Positions 1-7,576 of a stretch of 64,000 nucleotides of DNA are shown in pieces. Positions within the stretch are counted from its first letter, which is position 1; each line of letters opens with the position of its first letter. Source of the stretch: 3-1-20CM-4-69-9 sp035623685 (GTDB taxonomy: Bacteria; Actinomycetota; Thermoleophilia; Gaiellales; Gaiellaceae); contig DASPSY010000081.1 in the NCBI GenBank assembly GCA_035623685.1, positions 21,562 to 85,561 on the forward strand, given 5' to 3'. Under the pieces are notes generated by a model, which saw only the letters and a list, made by a program, of their open reading frames with translations, was not told the origin of the DNA and searched no databases. The position numbers were made by a program, and so were the translations under genes.

Positions 1-1319
1 TTCGCCAGGCGTTCGTAGTTCGGCCCGTACGTGGCCCTGATCCGGTCGTCGCCCTCCTCCATCATCATGTTCACGTAGCTGCCACCGGTGGAGTACGGAT
101 GCAGCGCCTCCCAATACGAGACGGTCCACTCGCGCAGCTCGTCCTTCAGCGCCGGATCGGGATCGACGCCGACCATCACCTGCGTCCAGTTGGCCGAGCG
201 GTTCGACCATGCCGTGTCCGAGCTGCCGACACGCGCAGCCGCACCGTCCATCGGATAGAGGTGCATGGTCGACTTCCACGTCGGCAGTCGCCGCGCAAAG
301 TCCTCGTGCGCGGCGATCGCCTCGTCCGGGATCTCCGCGACGAGGTCGGCGCGCCAGTACCACTGGTCTCCCGGTCCGTAGAGCGCGTCGAACGCCGAGT
401 TCAGGATCGGGAGCGGCATCGGCTGGACGCCGTCGAGCGCTGGGCTCAATGCACGCGCGGGCGCGAACTGCTCGTCCGCATCCTCCGGTCGACCTGAGTA
501 GCACCAGACGATGCCGCACATCTTCTGCAGCTGCAGCTCCTCCGGGAACGGCGGTGCGGGAGGCACCGTCAGGAACGCGAAGAAGCCGTTCAGCTCCTCG
601 GGCGCGTTCAAGATGAACTCGCGGTACCACGACAGGATCTCGGCAGTCCGGTCGAGCGGCCAGAGCATGGGTCCCGCGACGACCGTCGAGACCGGGCTGA
701 GCCGGAAGGCGAAACGCGTGACGACGCCGAAGTTCCCGCCCCCGCCGCGCAGCGCCCAGAAAAGGTCCTCGTTCTCGTTCTCGTTCGCCTTGACGAGACT
801 GCCGTCGGCCAGGACGACGTCCGCCTCGATCAGGTTGTCGATCGAGAGACCGAGCCGGCGGCTGAGGTGTCCGACACCGCCACCGAGCGTCAGTCCACCG
901 ACGCCCGTCGTCGAGATGATCCCGAACGGAGCCGCGAGGCCGAACGCGTGCGTCGCGTGGTCGACGTCGCCGAGCTGCGAGCCGCCGAGCACGTGCGCGA
1001 CTCGAGCCTCCGGATCGACGATCGTGCCGCGCAGCTGCGTGAGGTCGATGACGAGCCCGTCGTCGACGCTGCTGAGTCCGGGGCCGTTGTGTCCGCCACA
1101 GCGGACGGCGATGTCGAGCCCCTCCTCGCGTCCGAAGTTGACCGCGGCGATGACGTCCGCCGCGTCGGTGCAGCGCGCGATCAAGCTGGGCCGCTTGTCG
1201 ATCATCGCGTTGAAGAGTTGACGCGCCGATTCGTAGTCGGGATCGTCGCGGCCGATCACGGGGCCGCGCACGCTCGCCGACAGCGCCTCGACGCGCTCGG
1301 GGATAAGTACGCCGCTCAT
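1..1319 (-). CDS. FAD-linked oxidase, berberine-bridge-enzyme-like (C-terminus cut by window edge)
   Basis: The reverse strand is open from an ATG at 1319 to the window edge (439 codons). The protein reads as a flavin-dependent oxidase of the FAD_binding_4/BBE family, which oxidises sugars, alkaloids or other small alcohols with covalently held FAD. The motif RCGGHN places the usual flavin-attaching histidine at residue 77. A glycine-rich GVGGLTLGGGVG follows at about 139-150 without the second cysteine seen in bicovalent members, so single attachment is inferred. The last visible residues, TYGPNYERLA, match the family's C-terminal BBE motif, so only a short tail is missing. GGGAGG lies 6 nt before the ATG and supports this start. 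The substrate cannot be told from sequence. Confidence 0.85.
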   Translation of the reverse strand, partial: MSGVLIPERVEALSASVRGPVIGRDDPDYESARQLFNAMIDKRPSLIARCTDAADVIAAVNFGREEGLDIAVRCGGHNGPGLSSVDDGLVIDLTQLRGTIVDPEARVAHVLGGSQLGDVDHATHAFGLAAPFGIISTTGVGGLTLGGGVGHLSRRLGLSIDNLIEADVVLADGSLVKANENENEDLFWALRGGGGNFGVVTRFAFRLSPVSTVVAGPMLWPLDRTAEILSWYREFILNAPEELNGFFAFLTVPPAPPFPEELQLQKMCGIVWCYSGRPEDADEQFAPARALSPALDGVQPMPLPILNSAFDALYGPGDQWYWRADLVAEIPDEAIAAHEDFARRLPTWKSTMHLYPMDGAAARVGSSDTAWSNRSANWTQVMVGVDPDPALKDELREWTVSYWEALHPYSTGGSYVNMMMEEGDDRIRATYGPNYERLA

Positions 1320-1432
1320 GGAACCTCCCTACGTGAGTCGAGAGCTCGAGCCTACAACGGGCTCGCCCTCGTGTGCATGCGATTCGTCCGTCTCTGGACG
1401 CGCACGTGCAGCGTCGTCTTCCGCCCCCGCTC

Positions 1433-1438
1433 TAGGCT
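1433..1438 (+). promoter_or_regulatory. -10-like TAGGCT before the 1447 gene
   Basis: TAGGCT ends 8 nt before the GTG of the F420-type oxidoreductase gene and no Shine-Dalgarno sequence lies between. Transcription would start at or next to the start codon. Confidence 0.4.
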
Positions 1439-1446
1439 GAGCAACC

Positions 1447-2241
1447 GTGCAGTTCGCCGTCGGCCTCGCGAACACCGGATCGTACTCCGATCCGCTCACT
1501 GCGATTCGCGTCGCCGCCGCGGCGGAAAAGGCCGGCTGGGACGGCTTCTTCGTCTGGGACCACCTCGCGTTCGTCTGGGGGCCGCCGGCGGCCGATCCGT
1601 GGATCGTGCTCGCAGCGATCGCCGCGACCGTACCCCGTTTGCGCATCGGCACCGCTGTGACGCCTGTCGCGCGCCGCCGTCCACATGTCCTGGCGCAAAC
1701 GGTTGCGACGTTGGACGTGCTGAGCGGCGGCCGCGTCGTCTTCGGGGCGGGCCTCGGCGGCTCGGCGACGGAGTTCGCGAGGTTCGGCGAACCGGCGGAT
1801 CCATCCGTGCGCGCAGAGATGCTGGACGAAGGCCTGACCGTCCTGCGCGCGCTGTGGTCGGGAGACGAGGTGCGCCACGCCGGCTCGCACTACACGGTCG
1901 ACGGCGTGCGGCTCGCACCCGTGCCGCTGCAGCCACGACTTCCGATCTGGATCGGCGGCAACCGTCCCGCGTCGCTTCGCCGCGCGGCCCGCTGGGACGG
2001 GTGGATCGCCGACAGCGCCGACCCGACGGGGCTGACGTCGTCGCCGGACGACGTCGCACGGAACATCCAGACGATCGGCCGCGGCGACGACTTCGACGTC
2101 GCCGTGCTCGGCCGGAGCGACGACATCGATCCGTCCGCGTATCGAAACGTCGGCGCGTCGTGGTGGCTCGAGAGCATCGACGACAGGCGCGGCGACGCGG
2201 AGCGCATGCTCGCGCTCGTCCGCGCCGGCCCGCCGCGCTGA
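1447..2241 (+). CDS. LLM-class (luciferase-like) F420-dependent oxidoreductase
   Basis: A 264-residue TIM-barrel flavin/F420 oxidoreductase of the luciferase-like monooxygenase class. It opens with the typical strand-1 sequence QFAVGLANTG, then GWDGFFVWDHL, the RLRIGTAVTPVARRRP strand and GRVVFGAGLGG, and later PIWIGGNRP. All of these are hallmarks of actinobacterial LLM proteins that usually bind coenzyme F420. The substrate is unknown. The start is GTG with no Shine-Dalgarno sequence. The gene ends 4 nt before the clpX stop codon on the opposite strand. Confidence 0.85.
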   Translation: MQFAVGLANTGSYSDPLTAIRVAAAAEKAGWDGFFVWDHLAFVWGPPAADPWIVLAAIAATVPRLRIGTAVTPVARRRPHVLAQTVATLDVLSGGRVVFGAGLGGSATEFARFGEPADPSVRAEMLDEGLTVLRALWSGDEVRHAGSHYTVDGVRLAPVPLQPRLPIWIGGNRPASLRRAARWDGWIADSADPTGLTSSPDDVARNIQTIGRGDDFDVAVLGRSDDIDPSAYRNVGASWWLESIDDRRGDAERMLALVRAGPPR

Positions 2242-2245
2242 GTAC

Positions 2246-3526
2246 CTAGGCGGACTCTTCGGCGAGCGTTTCGGGCTCGTCCGCGGCGACGCCCTCGGCG
2301 CTCGTGACGAGCGTGGGCTTCAGGTCCTTCTCGATCGTCTCCTTCGTGATCACGCACTTGGAGACGTCGCGGCGCGACGGAAGCTCGAACATGACGTCGA
2401 GCAACGCGTTCTCGATGATCGAGCGGAGCCCCCGTGCGCCGGTCTCGCGCTCAAGCGCCTTGTCCGAGATCTCCCAGAGCGCGTCCTCGGTGAAGACGAG
2501 CTCGATGTTGTCGTAGCCGAAGAAGCGCTGGTACTGCTTCACGAGCGCGTTCTTCGGCTCGGTGAGGATCTGGACGAGGTCCTCGCGCTGCAGCTGATGC
2601 ACCGCCGAGATGACGGGCAGCCGGCCGATGAACTCGGGGATGAGGCCGAAGTTGAGCAGGTCCTCGGGCATCACCTCGGCGAGTAGCTCTGACGCCTCGA
2701 CCGAGTGCTTCGACCGGACTTCCGCGCCGAAGCCGACGGCGTTCCTGCCGATCCGCTTGGCGATGATCCGATCGAGCCCGGCGAACGCGCCGCCGCAGAT
2801 GAAGAGGACGTTCGTCGTGTCGATCGACAGGAACTCCTGGTGCGGGTGCTTGCGACCGCCCTGTGGCGGCACCGACGCAACGGTGCCCTCGAGGATCTTC
2901 AGCAGCGCCTGCTGCACGCCCTCGCCCGAGACGTCGCGCGTGATCGACGGGTTGTCCGCCTTGCGCGCGATCTTGTCGACCTCGTCGATGTAGATGATCC
3001 CGGTCTCGGCCTTCTTGATGTCGAAGTCGGCCGCCTGGATCAGCTTCAGGAGGATGTTCTCGACGTCCTCGCCGACGTAACCCGCCTCGGTCAACGCAGT
3101 CGCATCGGCGATCGCGAACGGGACGTTGAGAATGCGGGCGAGCGTCTGTGCGAGCAGCGTCTTGCCGCAGCCGGTCGGGCCGAGCAGGAGGATGTTCGAC
3201 TTCTGGAGCTCCACCTCCGACTCGTCCTGCCCCATCTGGACGCGCTTGTAGTGGTTGTAGACGGCGACGGCGAGCGTGCGCTTCGCCTCTTCCTGCGAGA
3301 CCACGTAGTCGTTGAGGACCGAGTAGATGTCCTTCGGCCGCGGGAGGTTGTCGAGGTCGAGCTGGGCCGGAGCCGTGAGCTCTTCGTCGATGATCTCGTT
3401 GCAGAGATCGATGCACTCGTCACAGATGTAGACGCCGGGGCCGGCGATCAGCTTCTTGACCTGCCGCTGGCTCTTCCCGCAGAAGCTGCAGAGAAGCTGC
3501 TCGTTGCCGTCGGATGCTCTGGCCAC
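2246..3526 (-). CDS. clpX: ATP-dependent Clp protease, ATPase subunit ClpX
   Basis: This AAA+ unfoldase recognises tagged substrates and feeds them to ClpP. The 426-residue product has the N-terminal zinc-binding domain (C13, C16, C35, C38), Walker A GPTGCGKT at 116-123, the pore loop GYVG at 149-152, Walker B IIYIDE at about 177-182, and a full C-terminal small domain. The length is normal for ClpX. The start is GTG, preceded by AAAAGGAG. It lies 33 nt downstream of clpP in the tig-clpP-clpX order, which couples nascent-chain folding with proteolysis. Confidence 0.98.
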   Translation of the reverse strand: MARASDGNEQLLCSFCGKSQRQVKKLIAGPGVYICDECIDLCNEIIDEELTAPAQLDLDNLPRPKDIYSVLNDYVVSQEEAKRTLAVAVYNHYKRVQMGQDESEVELQKSNILLLGPTGCGKTLLAQTLARILNVPFAIADATALTEAGYVGEDVENILLKLIQAADFDIKKAETGIIYIDEVDKIARKADNPSITRDVSGEGVQQALLKILEGTVASVPPQGGRKHPHQEFLSIDTTNVLFICGGAFAGLDRIIAKRIGRNAVGFGAEVRSKHSVEASELLAEVMPEDLLNFGLIPEFIGRLPVISAVHQLQREDLVQILTEPKNALVKQYQRFFGYDNIELVFTEDALWEISDKALERETGARGLRSIIENALLDVMFELPSRRDVSKCVITKETIEKDLKPTLVTSAEGVAADEPETLAEESA

Positions 3527-3559
3527 GTGTCTCCTTTTAGTCCCTCGCGCCGCGCTCGT

Positions 3560-4153
3560 CTACCGATGCGCGATCACACTGTCGATGATGCCGTACTCCT
3601 GGGCTTCTTGCGACGTGAGGAAGTAGTCCCGCTCCATGTCCTTGGACACCTGGTCGACCGGCTTGCCGGTGTGGAGGGCGAGGATCTCCTCGAGCCGGCG
3701 CTTGAGCGCGATCGTCTCGCGCGCTTGGATCTCGATGTCCGTCGCCTGCCCCTGGAAACCGCCGGAGACCTGGTGGATGAGGATCTTCGAGTTCGGCAGG
3801 GCCAGTCGCTTCCCTTCCGCGCCGCCGGCGAGGATGACGGCGCCCATCGACATCGCGATCCCGACGCAGATCGTCTGCACGTCGGGCTTGATGAACTGCA
3901 TCGTGTCGTAGATGGCGAGGCCTGAGTAGACCTGGCCGCCGGGCGAGTTGATGTAGATCGAGATGTCCTTGTCAGGGTCCTCTGACTCGAGGTGGATCAG
4001 CTGCGCCATCGTGAGATTCGCAACCTGGTCGTCGATCGCCGTTCCGAGGAAGATGATCCGCTCGTTGAGCAGGCGCGAATAGATGTCGAAGAACCGCTCG
4101 CCACGCGAGGTCTGCTCGATGACGGACGGGATCACGAGGTTCTCAGGGGTCAT
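3560..4153 (-). CDS. clpP: ATP-dependent Clp protease proteolytic subunit ClpP
   Basis: Serine peptidase subunit that forms the Clp tetradecamer. The 197-residue product keeps the catalytic triad S102 (in MSMGA), H127 (in LIHQ) and D176 (in ERDYF). The start ATG at 4153 shares ATGA with the stop of trigger factor, so the two are translationally coupled. A longer in-frame reading from 4180 is unlikely for that reason. The window has one clpP copy. The sequence around the catalytic serine (CVGIAMSMGA) is slightly divergent from the common GQAASMGA form. Confidence 0.97.
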   Translation of the reverse strand: MTPENLVIPSVIEQTSRGERFFDIYSRLLNERIIFLGTAIDDQVANLTMAQLIHLESEDPDKDISIYINSPGGQVYSGLAIYDTMQFIKPDVQTICVGIAMSMGAVILAGGAEGKRLALPNSKILIHQVSGGFQGQATDIEIQARETIALKRRLEEILALHTGKPVDQVSKDMERDYFLTSQEAQEYGIIDSVIAHR

Positions 4154-5499
4154 GCAGGCTCCTTGCTGCCGGGGGTCCACAGTTTCGTCTCGGTCTTGGG
4201 CTTTTCCTTGTCTGGCGTCCAGATCGCCTCGCGGGCCTCTGCCTGCTCCAGCGGGATGGGCTTCACCTCCGCGACGATCCGGTCGAGCGCCCGCGCCATG
4301 CGCATGCTCTCCCGCTCGCGTTCGTAGGCCCCGCCCTCGCGCAACTGCTCCAGCACGAGCTCGGGCTCCTCGAAGCGCTCGCGGATCGACGCGTCCACGT
4401 CCTCGTCGGAGACGTCGATCGCGAGCTTGTCGGCCGCGGCCTCGAGCACGAGCTCACCCGCGACCGAGTGCTTCGCCTCCTGGTAGAGGCGGCCGACGAG
4501 CTCCTCCGCGGAGCCGCCGGTAACCTCGATGTAGGTGTCGAGGCTTGCGCCGCGCCGGCGCATCACCTCGTCGAGCTCGCGCAGCAGCGTGCGCGTGCGC
4601 GCGTCGACGATCGGCCCGGAGGGATCGATGTCCGTCGCGTCGACGACGGCGTCGAGCGCCGCCCGCCGGAAGGCTTCGTCCACCTCCGCCTCGATCTGCT
4701 CGCGAAGCCTGCCCTCGACGTCTGCACGCAGCTCGTCGATCGTGTCGAACTCGGATGCGGTCCGCGCGAGCTCGTCGTCGACCGGCGGCAGCACCTTCTC
4801 CTTGATCTCCTTCACCGTCGCATCGACGACCGCGAGCTGCTCGTCGGCGAGCTCGAAGCGGACCTCGCGCGACTCGCCGGCGGACATGCCGACGAGTTGC
4901 TGCTCAAGCTCGGGAACGAGCCGCCCCGAGCCGAGCTCGACCACGTAGTCGCGCTGCGCGTCGCCGCCATCGCGGACGAGGTCGACGACGACGGTGTCCC
5001 CGGGCTGAGCCGGACGGTCGGTCACGGGCGAGAGCGCCGCGACCGTGCTGCGCAGAGCCTCCAGCTCCGCCTCGACGAGCTCTCCCGGTACCTCGACGTC
5101 CGGTCTGGCGACCTCGAGCGTCGTCCAGTCCGGGAGCTCCGGCTTCGCGAGCACGGGCACCGTGGCGGTGAACCGCCAGTCCTCGTCGTCGCTGACGGGA
5201 AGCTCGTACTCGAGCTCCGGGCCGTCGGCGGGCCTGATTCCGCTCCGCGCGGCCGCGTCCCAGAACCAGCCGCTGATGTGGCTCTCGACGGCCTCGGCGT
5301 AGATGCGCTCCTTGCCGATCCGCGAGACGAGCACAGGCATCGGCACCTTGCCCTTGCGGAAGCCGGGGACCTTCACCGACGCCGCGAGGTCGGAGGCGGC
5401 GTGCTCGACCGCATGGTGGACGTCCTCTCGTGGGACGTCGACCGTGAGCCGGACGCGGTTGTCCGGGAGCTCCTCGACGACGGGCGTCATGGCGGCCAT
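4150..5499 (-). CDS. tig: Trigger factor (ribosome-associated chaperone/peptidyl-prolyl isomerase)
   Basis: The ribosome-bound chaperone that first meets nascent chains. The 449-residue product has the ribosome-binding domain with the signature GFRKGKVP at about residues 53-60, a PPIase (FKBP-like) middle domain and a helical C-terminal substrate cradle. The reading frame stays open well upstream of 5499, but that part is antisense to the phosphatase gene at 5542. Starts at 5499 (MAAMTP) and 5490 (MTP) are both possible. The last 25 residues carry a repeated aromatic motif, IWTPDKEKP then LWTPGSKEP, which is not a usual trigger-factor feature. The gene is followed without a gap by clpP and clpX. 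Confidence 0.95.
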   Translation of the reverse strand: MAAMTPVVEELPDNRVRLTVDVPREDVHHAVEHAASDLAASVKVPGFRKGKVPMPVLVSRIGKERIYAEAVESHISGWFWDAAARSGIRPADGPELEYELPVSDDEDWRFTATVPVLAKPELPDWTTLEVARPDVEVPGELVEAELEALRSTVAALSPVTDRPAQPGDTVVVDLVRDGGDAQRDYVVELGSGRLVPELEQQLVGMSAGESREVRFELADEQLAVVDATVKEIKEKVLPPVDDELARTASEFDTIDELRADVEGRLREQIEAEVDEAFRRAALDAVVDATDIDPSGPIVDARTRTLLRELDEVMRRRGASLDTYIEVTGGSAEELVGRLYQEAKHSVAGELVLEAAADKLAIDVSDEDVDASIRERFEEPELVLEQLREGGAYERERESMRMARALDRIVAEVKPIPLEQAEAREAIWTPDKEKPKTETKLWTPGSKEPA

Positions 5500-5529
5500 T
5501 AGAGCAAACCACGTCCGGCCTGCTCTGCG

Positions 5530-5535
5530 TAGGCT
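5530..5535 (+). promoter_or_regulatory. -10-like TAGGCT before the 5542 gene
   Basis: TAGGCT ends 6 nt before the GTG of the histidine-phosphatase gene, in the 42-nt divergent gap shared with tig. Confidence 0.45.
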
Positions 5536-5541
5536 CGCGCC

Positions 5542-6138
5542 GTGCGGCTGTTCGTGCTCACGCGCCACGGCGAGACCACGTACAACGTCGAGCGCCGGTG
5601 CAACGGCGATCCCGCGGTGCCAGTGCCGCTGACCGAGCGCGGCCGCGACGAGGCGCGCCGGCTCGGCAGCCAGGTCGCGAACGTCCACCTCGAGCTCTGC
5701 GTCCACAGCCGATTCGGGCGGACCCTGGAAACGGGGACGATCGCCCTCGACGGGCGCGGCGTGCCGCTCGTGGTCGAGCCCCTGCTCGACGACGTCGACG
5801 TCGGAGAGTTCGAGGGACGGGATCTCGACGCATATCGCACCTGGAAAGAGGCACATTCGCGTGCGACACCATTCCCTGGAGGAGAGTCGCTGGACGACGC
5901 CGCTCGGCGGTACGCACGTGGCCTCGCCCGGCTCCTCGAGCGCCCCGAGCCGTCGATCCTCGTCGTCACGCACGAGATCCCGGTCCGATACGCGCTCAAC
6001 GCGGCGCGTGGATCCGACGAGCTCGACGGCCCGCTGCACGACGTCGCCAACGCGACTCCCTACCTCTTCGACGAGTCCGCGCTCGCGAGTGCTGCGGCCG
6101 GGATCGAGCGGCTGACGCAGATCCGCCCGGGCGCTTAG
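5542..6138 (+). CDS. Histidine phosphatase family protein
   Basis: A 198-residue phosphatase of the phosphoglycerate-mutase-like fold. It has the RHGET motif at residues 8-12 with phospho-accepting H9, R58 in HSRFGRT, the acidic DVGEFEG segment near 86-92 and the second catalytic histidine H144 in VTHE. It most resembles cobalamin-phosphatase or GpmB-like broad-specificity members, and the actual substrate is unknown. Its GTG start sits 42 nt from the divergent tig start. The CADD-like gene follows after 40 nt. Confidence 0.85.
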   Translation: MRLFVLTRHGETTYNVERRCNGDPAVPVPLTERGRDEARRLGSQVANVHLELCVHSRFGRTLETGTIALDGRGVPLVVEPLLDDVDVGEFEGRDLDAYRTWKEAHSRATPFPGGESLDDAARRYARGLARLLERPEPSILVVTHEIPVRYALNAARGSDELDGPLHDVANATPYLFDESALASAAAGIERLTQIRPGA

Positions 6139-6178
6139 GATGGCGCCTTCCGAGAACGCCTTACCGAAGGGAGCAGGC

Positions 6179-6769
6179 ATGACTCTGATCGAGCGGCTCG
6201 ACGACGCACGCCGGCGGCGAAACGTCCTCGAGCACCCGTTCTACCGCCGCTGGGAGAGCGGAGACCTGTCACGCGACGAGCTCGCGTTCTATGCGGGCGA
6301 GTACCGGCACGCCGTCGTCGCGCTCGCGGACACCGCGGCGGCGACCGGCGACGTCGACCACGCCCGGGAGGAGGCGGAGCACGTCGACCTCTGGGACGAC
6401 TTCGCTCGTGCAACCGGCGGCTCGCTCGGCCGGGAGCCGCGGGAAGAGACGCAGGCGTGCGCGGATGCGTGGCGACGGACGGATGCGCTCGAGGCACGAG
6501 CCGTGCTCTACGCGATCGAGGCCGGCCAGCCGGACGTCTCGCGGACGAAGCTCGAGGGGCTCGTCTCGCACTACGGCTTCGAGCCGAGCTCGACGGCGAC
6601 GGAGTACTTCTCGCTCCATACCGATCGCGACCACGAGCATGCAGCGCAGTCGCGGCGCGTCCTCGAGAACACGACGCCCGAGGACGAGGACCGGCTTGTC
6701 GCCGCGGCCGAGCGCGCGCTCGACGGGAACTGGCGCCTGCTCGACGGCGTCGAGGCAGCGTTCGCCTGA
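6179..6769 (+). CDS. CADD/PqqC-like haem-oxygenase-fold protein, putative PABA synthase
   Basis: A 196-residue all-helical protein of the TenA/PqqC/CADD superfamily. The CADD group includes a self-sacrificing oxygenase that makes p-aminobenzoate for folate from one of its own tyrosines. Compared by memory with Chlamydia CADD, every key residue appears: tyrosine Y22 in HPFY, E64/E65, H68 in EHVDLW, E114 in YAIE, lysine K124 in TKLEGL, then H147, D151 and H154 in the HxxxDxxH metal-binding helix. The start ATG at 6179 follows AAGGGAG. An in-frame start at 6140 has no such signal. PqqC is less likely because no pqq genes are nearby. Confidence 0.75.
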   Translation: MTLIERLDDARRRRNVLEHPFYRRWESGDLSRDELAFYAGEYRHAVVALADTAAATGDVDHAREEAEHVDLWDDFARATGGSLGREPREETQACADAWRRTDALEARAVLYAIEAGQPDVSRTKLEGLVSHYGFEPSSTATEYFSLHTDRDHEHAAQSRRVLENTTPEDEDRLVAAAERALDGNWRLLDGVEAAFA

Positions 6770-6795
6770 ACGGCACGGACGACGACAACCGAGAG

Positions 6796-6881
6796 TGCGG
6801 GCGAGAGGACTCGAACCTCTAAGGGGCGTGAGCCCCACCGGGACCTAAACCCGACGCGTTTGCCAATTCCGCCACGCCCGC
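6796..6881 (-). tRNA. tRNA-Leu (anticodon UAG)
   Basis: An 86-nt cloverleaf on the reverse strand with acceptor GCGGGCG/CGCCCGC, a long variable arm typical of class II tRNA, anticodon loop TTTAGGT and T-loop TTCGAGT. The discriminator is A and CCA is not encoded. Confidence 0.95.
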
Positions 6882-6985
6882 CGGTGCGGCAAGCGTAGCC
6901 GCGCCCGTGCTCGAGTCCGGCGCGCGTCGGCGTTCTGCGCTGGAAACGCGTACTATCCGCCGTCGGGGTCGTCCAGGAAAACCGA

Positions 6986-7576
6986 ATGAACCAGCCCAGG
7001 CTTCTCGTGCTGGCCGCGGCACTGTTTGCGGCAACTGTCTGCGCGGTCACCGTCAAGGCGGCCGACCGACCGAGCGCATCGCACTGCGGTGGCATCCGCT
7101 GGCGCATGAAGACGTTGAGCGACACCCAACGGAACCTCGTCCGGCTCAATCCGGCGAGCTCGACGATCGGCGCGATCGACGCCCTCCGGCCACCGACGAC
7201 GACGCCGCTGAAGCGAACGACGCAGTTCCAGAAGCAGACGTGGGAGGTCGTTGCGCAGATCGTCTCCTACAAGCGGGAGGGCGACGAGATCCGTCTGTCG
7301 CTGTTCGACGATGGCGACTACATGAATGCCGTCATTCCGGGGCCGCCCTGCCTCGGGCCGGCGTCACGGGACCGCGCGGCGATGGCGGCGGCGTGGACGC
7401 AGTTCGAGTCGAGATGCGGTCACGCGACGAGCGCGACGCAACCGCTCGGCGCGGTCGCCTACGTCGACGGCGTCGGGTTCTGGGGCGGCCGGACCTCGCG
7501 CCACGGCGCGTCGCCGAACGGTGCCGAGCTACACCCCGTGACGAGCCTTCGCCTCGTCGCCGGCTGCGGCAGCTGA
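6986..7576 (+). CDS. Secreted protein of unknown function
   Basis: A 196-residue protein with an N-terminal signal peptide (basic start, hydrophobic residues about 6-24, AxA near 21-26). The mature part contains the RWRMKTLSD segment, a conserved-looking VWEV/VAQIVSYKREGDEIRLSLFDD region and two cysteines (PPCLGP and SRCGH) that may pair. I do not recognise a functional family. It resembles small exported actinobacterial proteins with a predicted beta fold, but no reaction should be assigned. AGGAAAA precedes the ATG, and TACTAT about 30 nt upstream is a possible -10. Its last 48 bases overlap the end of the convergent histidine kinase gene. Confidence 0.7.
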   Translation: MNQPRLLVLAAALFAATVCAVTVKAADRPSASHCGGIRWRMKTLSDTQRNLVRLNPASSTIGAIDALRPPTTTPLKRTTQFQKQTWEVVAQIVSYKREGDEIRLSLFDDGDYMNAVIPGPPCLGPASRDRAAMAAAWTQFESRCGHATSATQPLGAVAYVDGVGFWGGRTSRHGASPNGAELHPVTSLRLVAGCGS

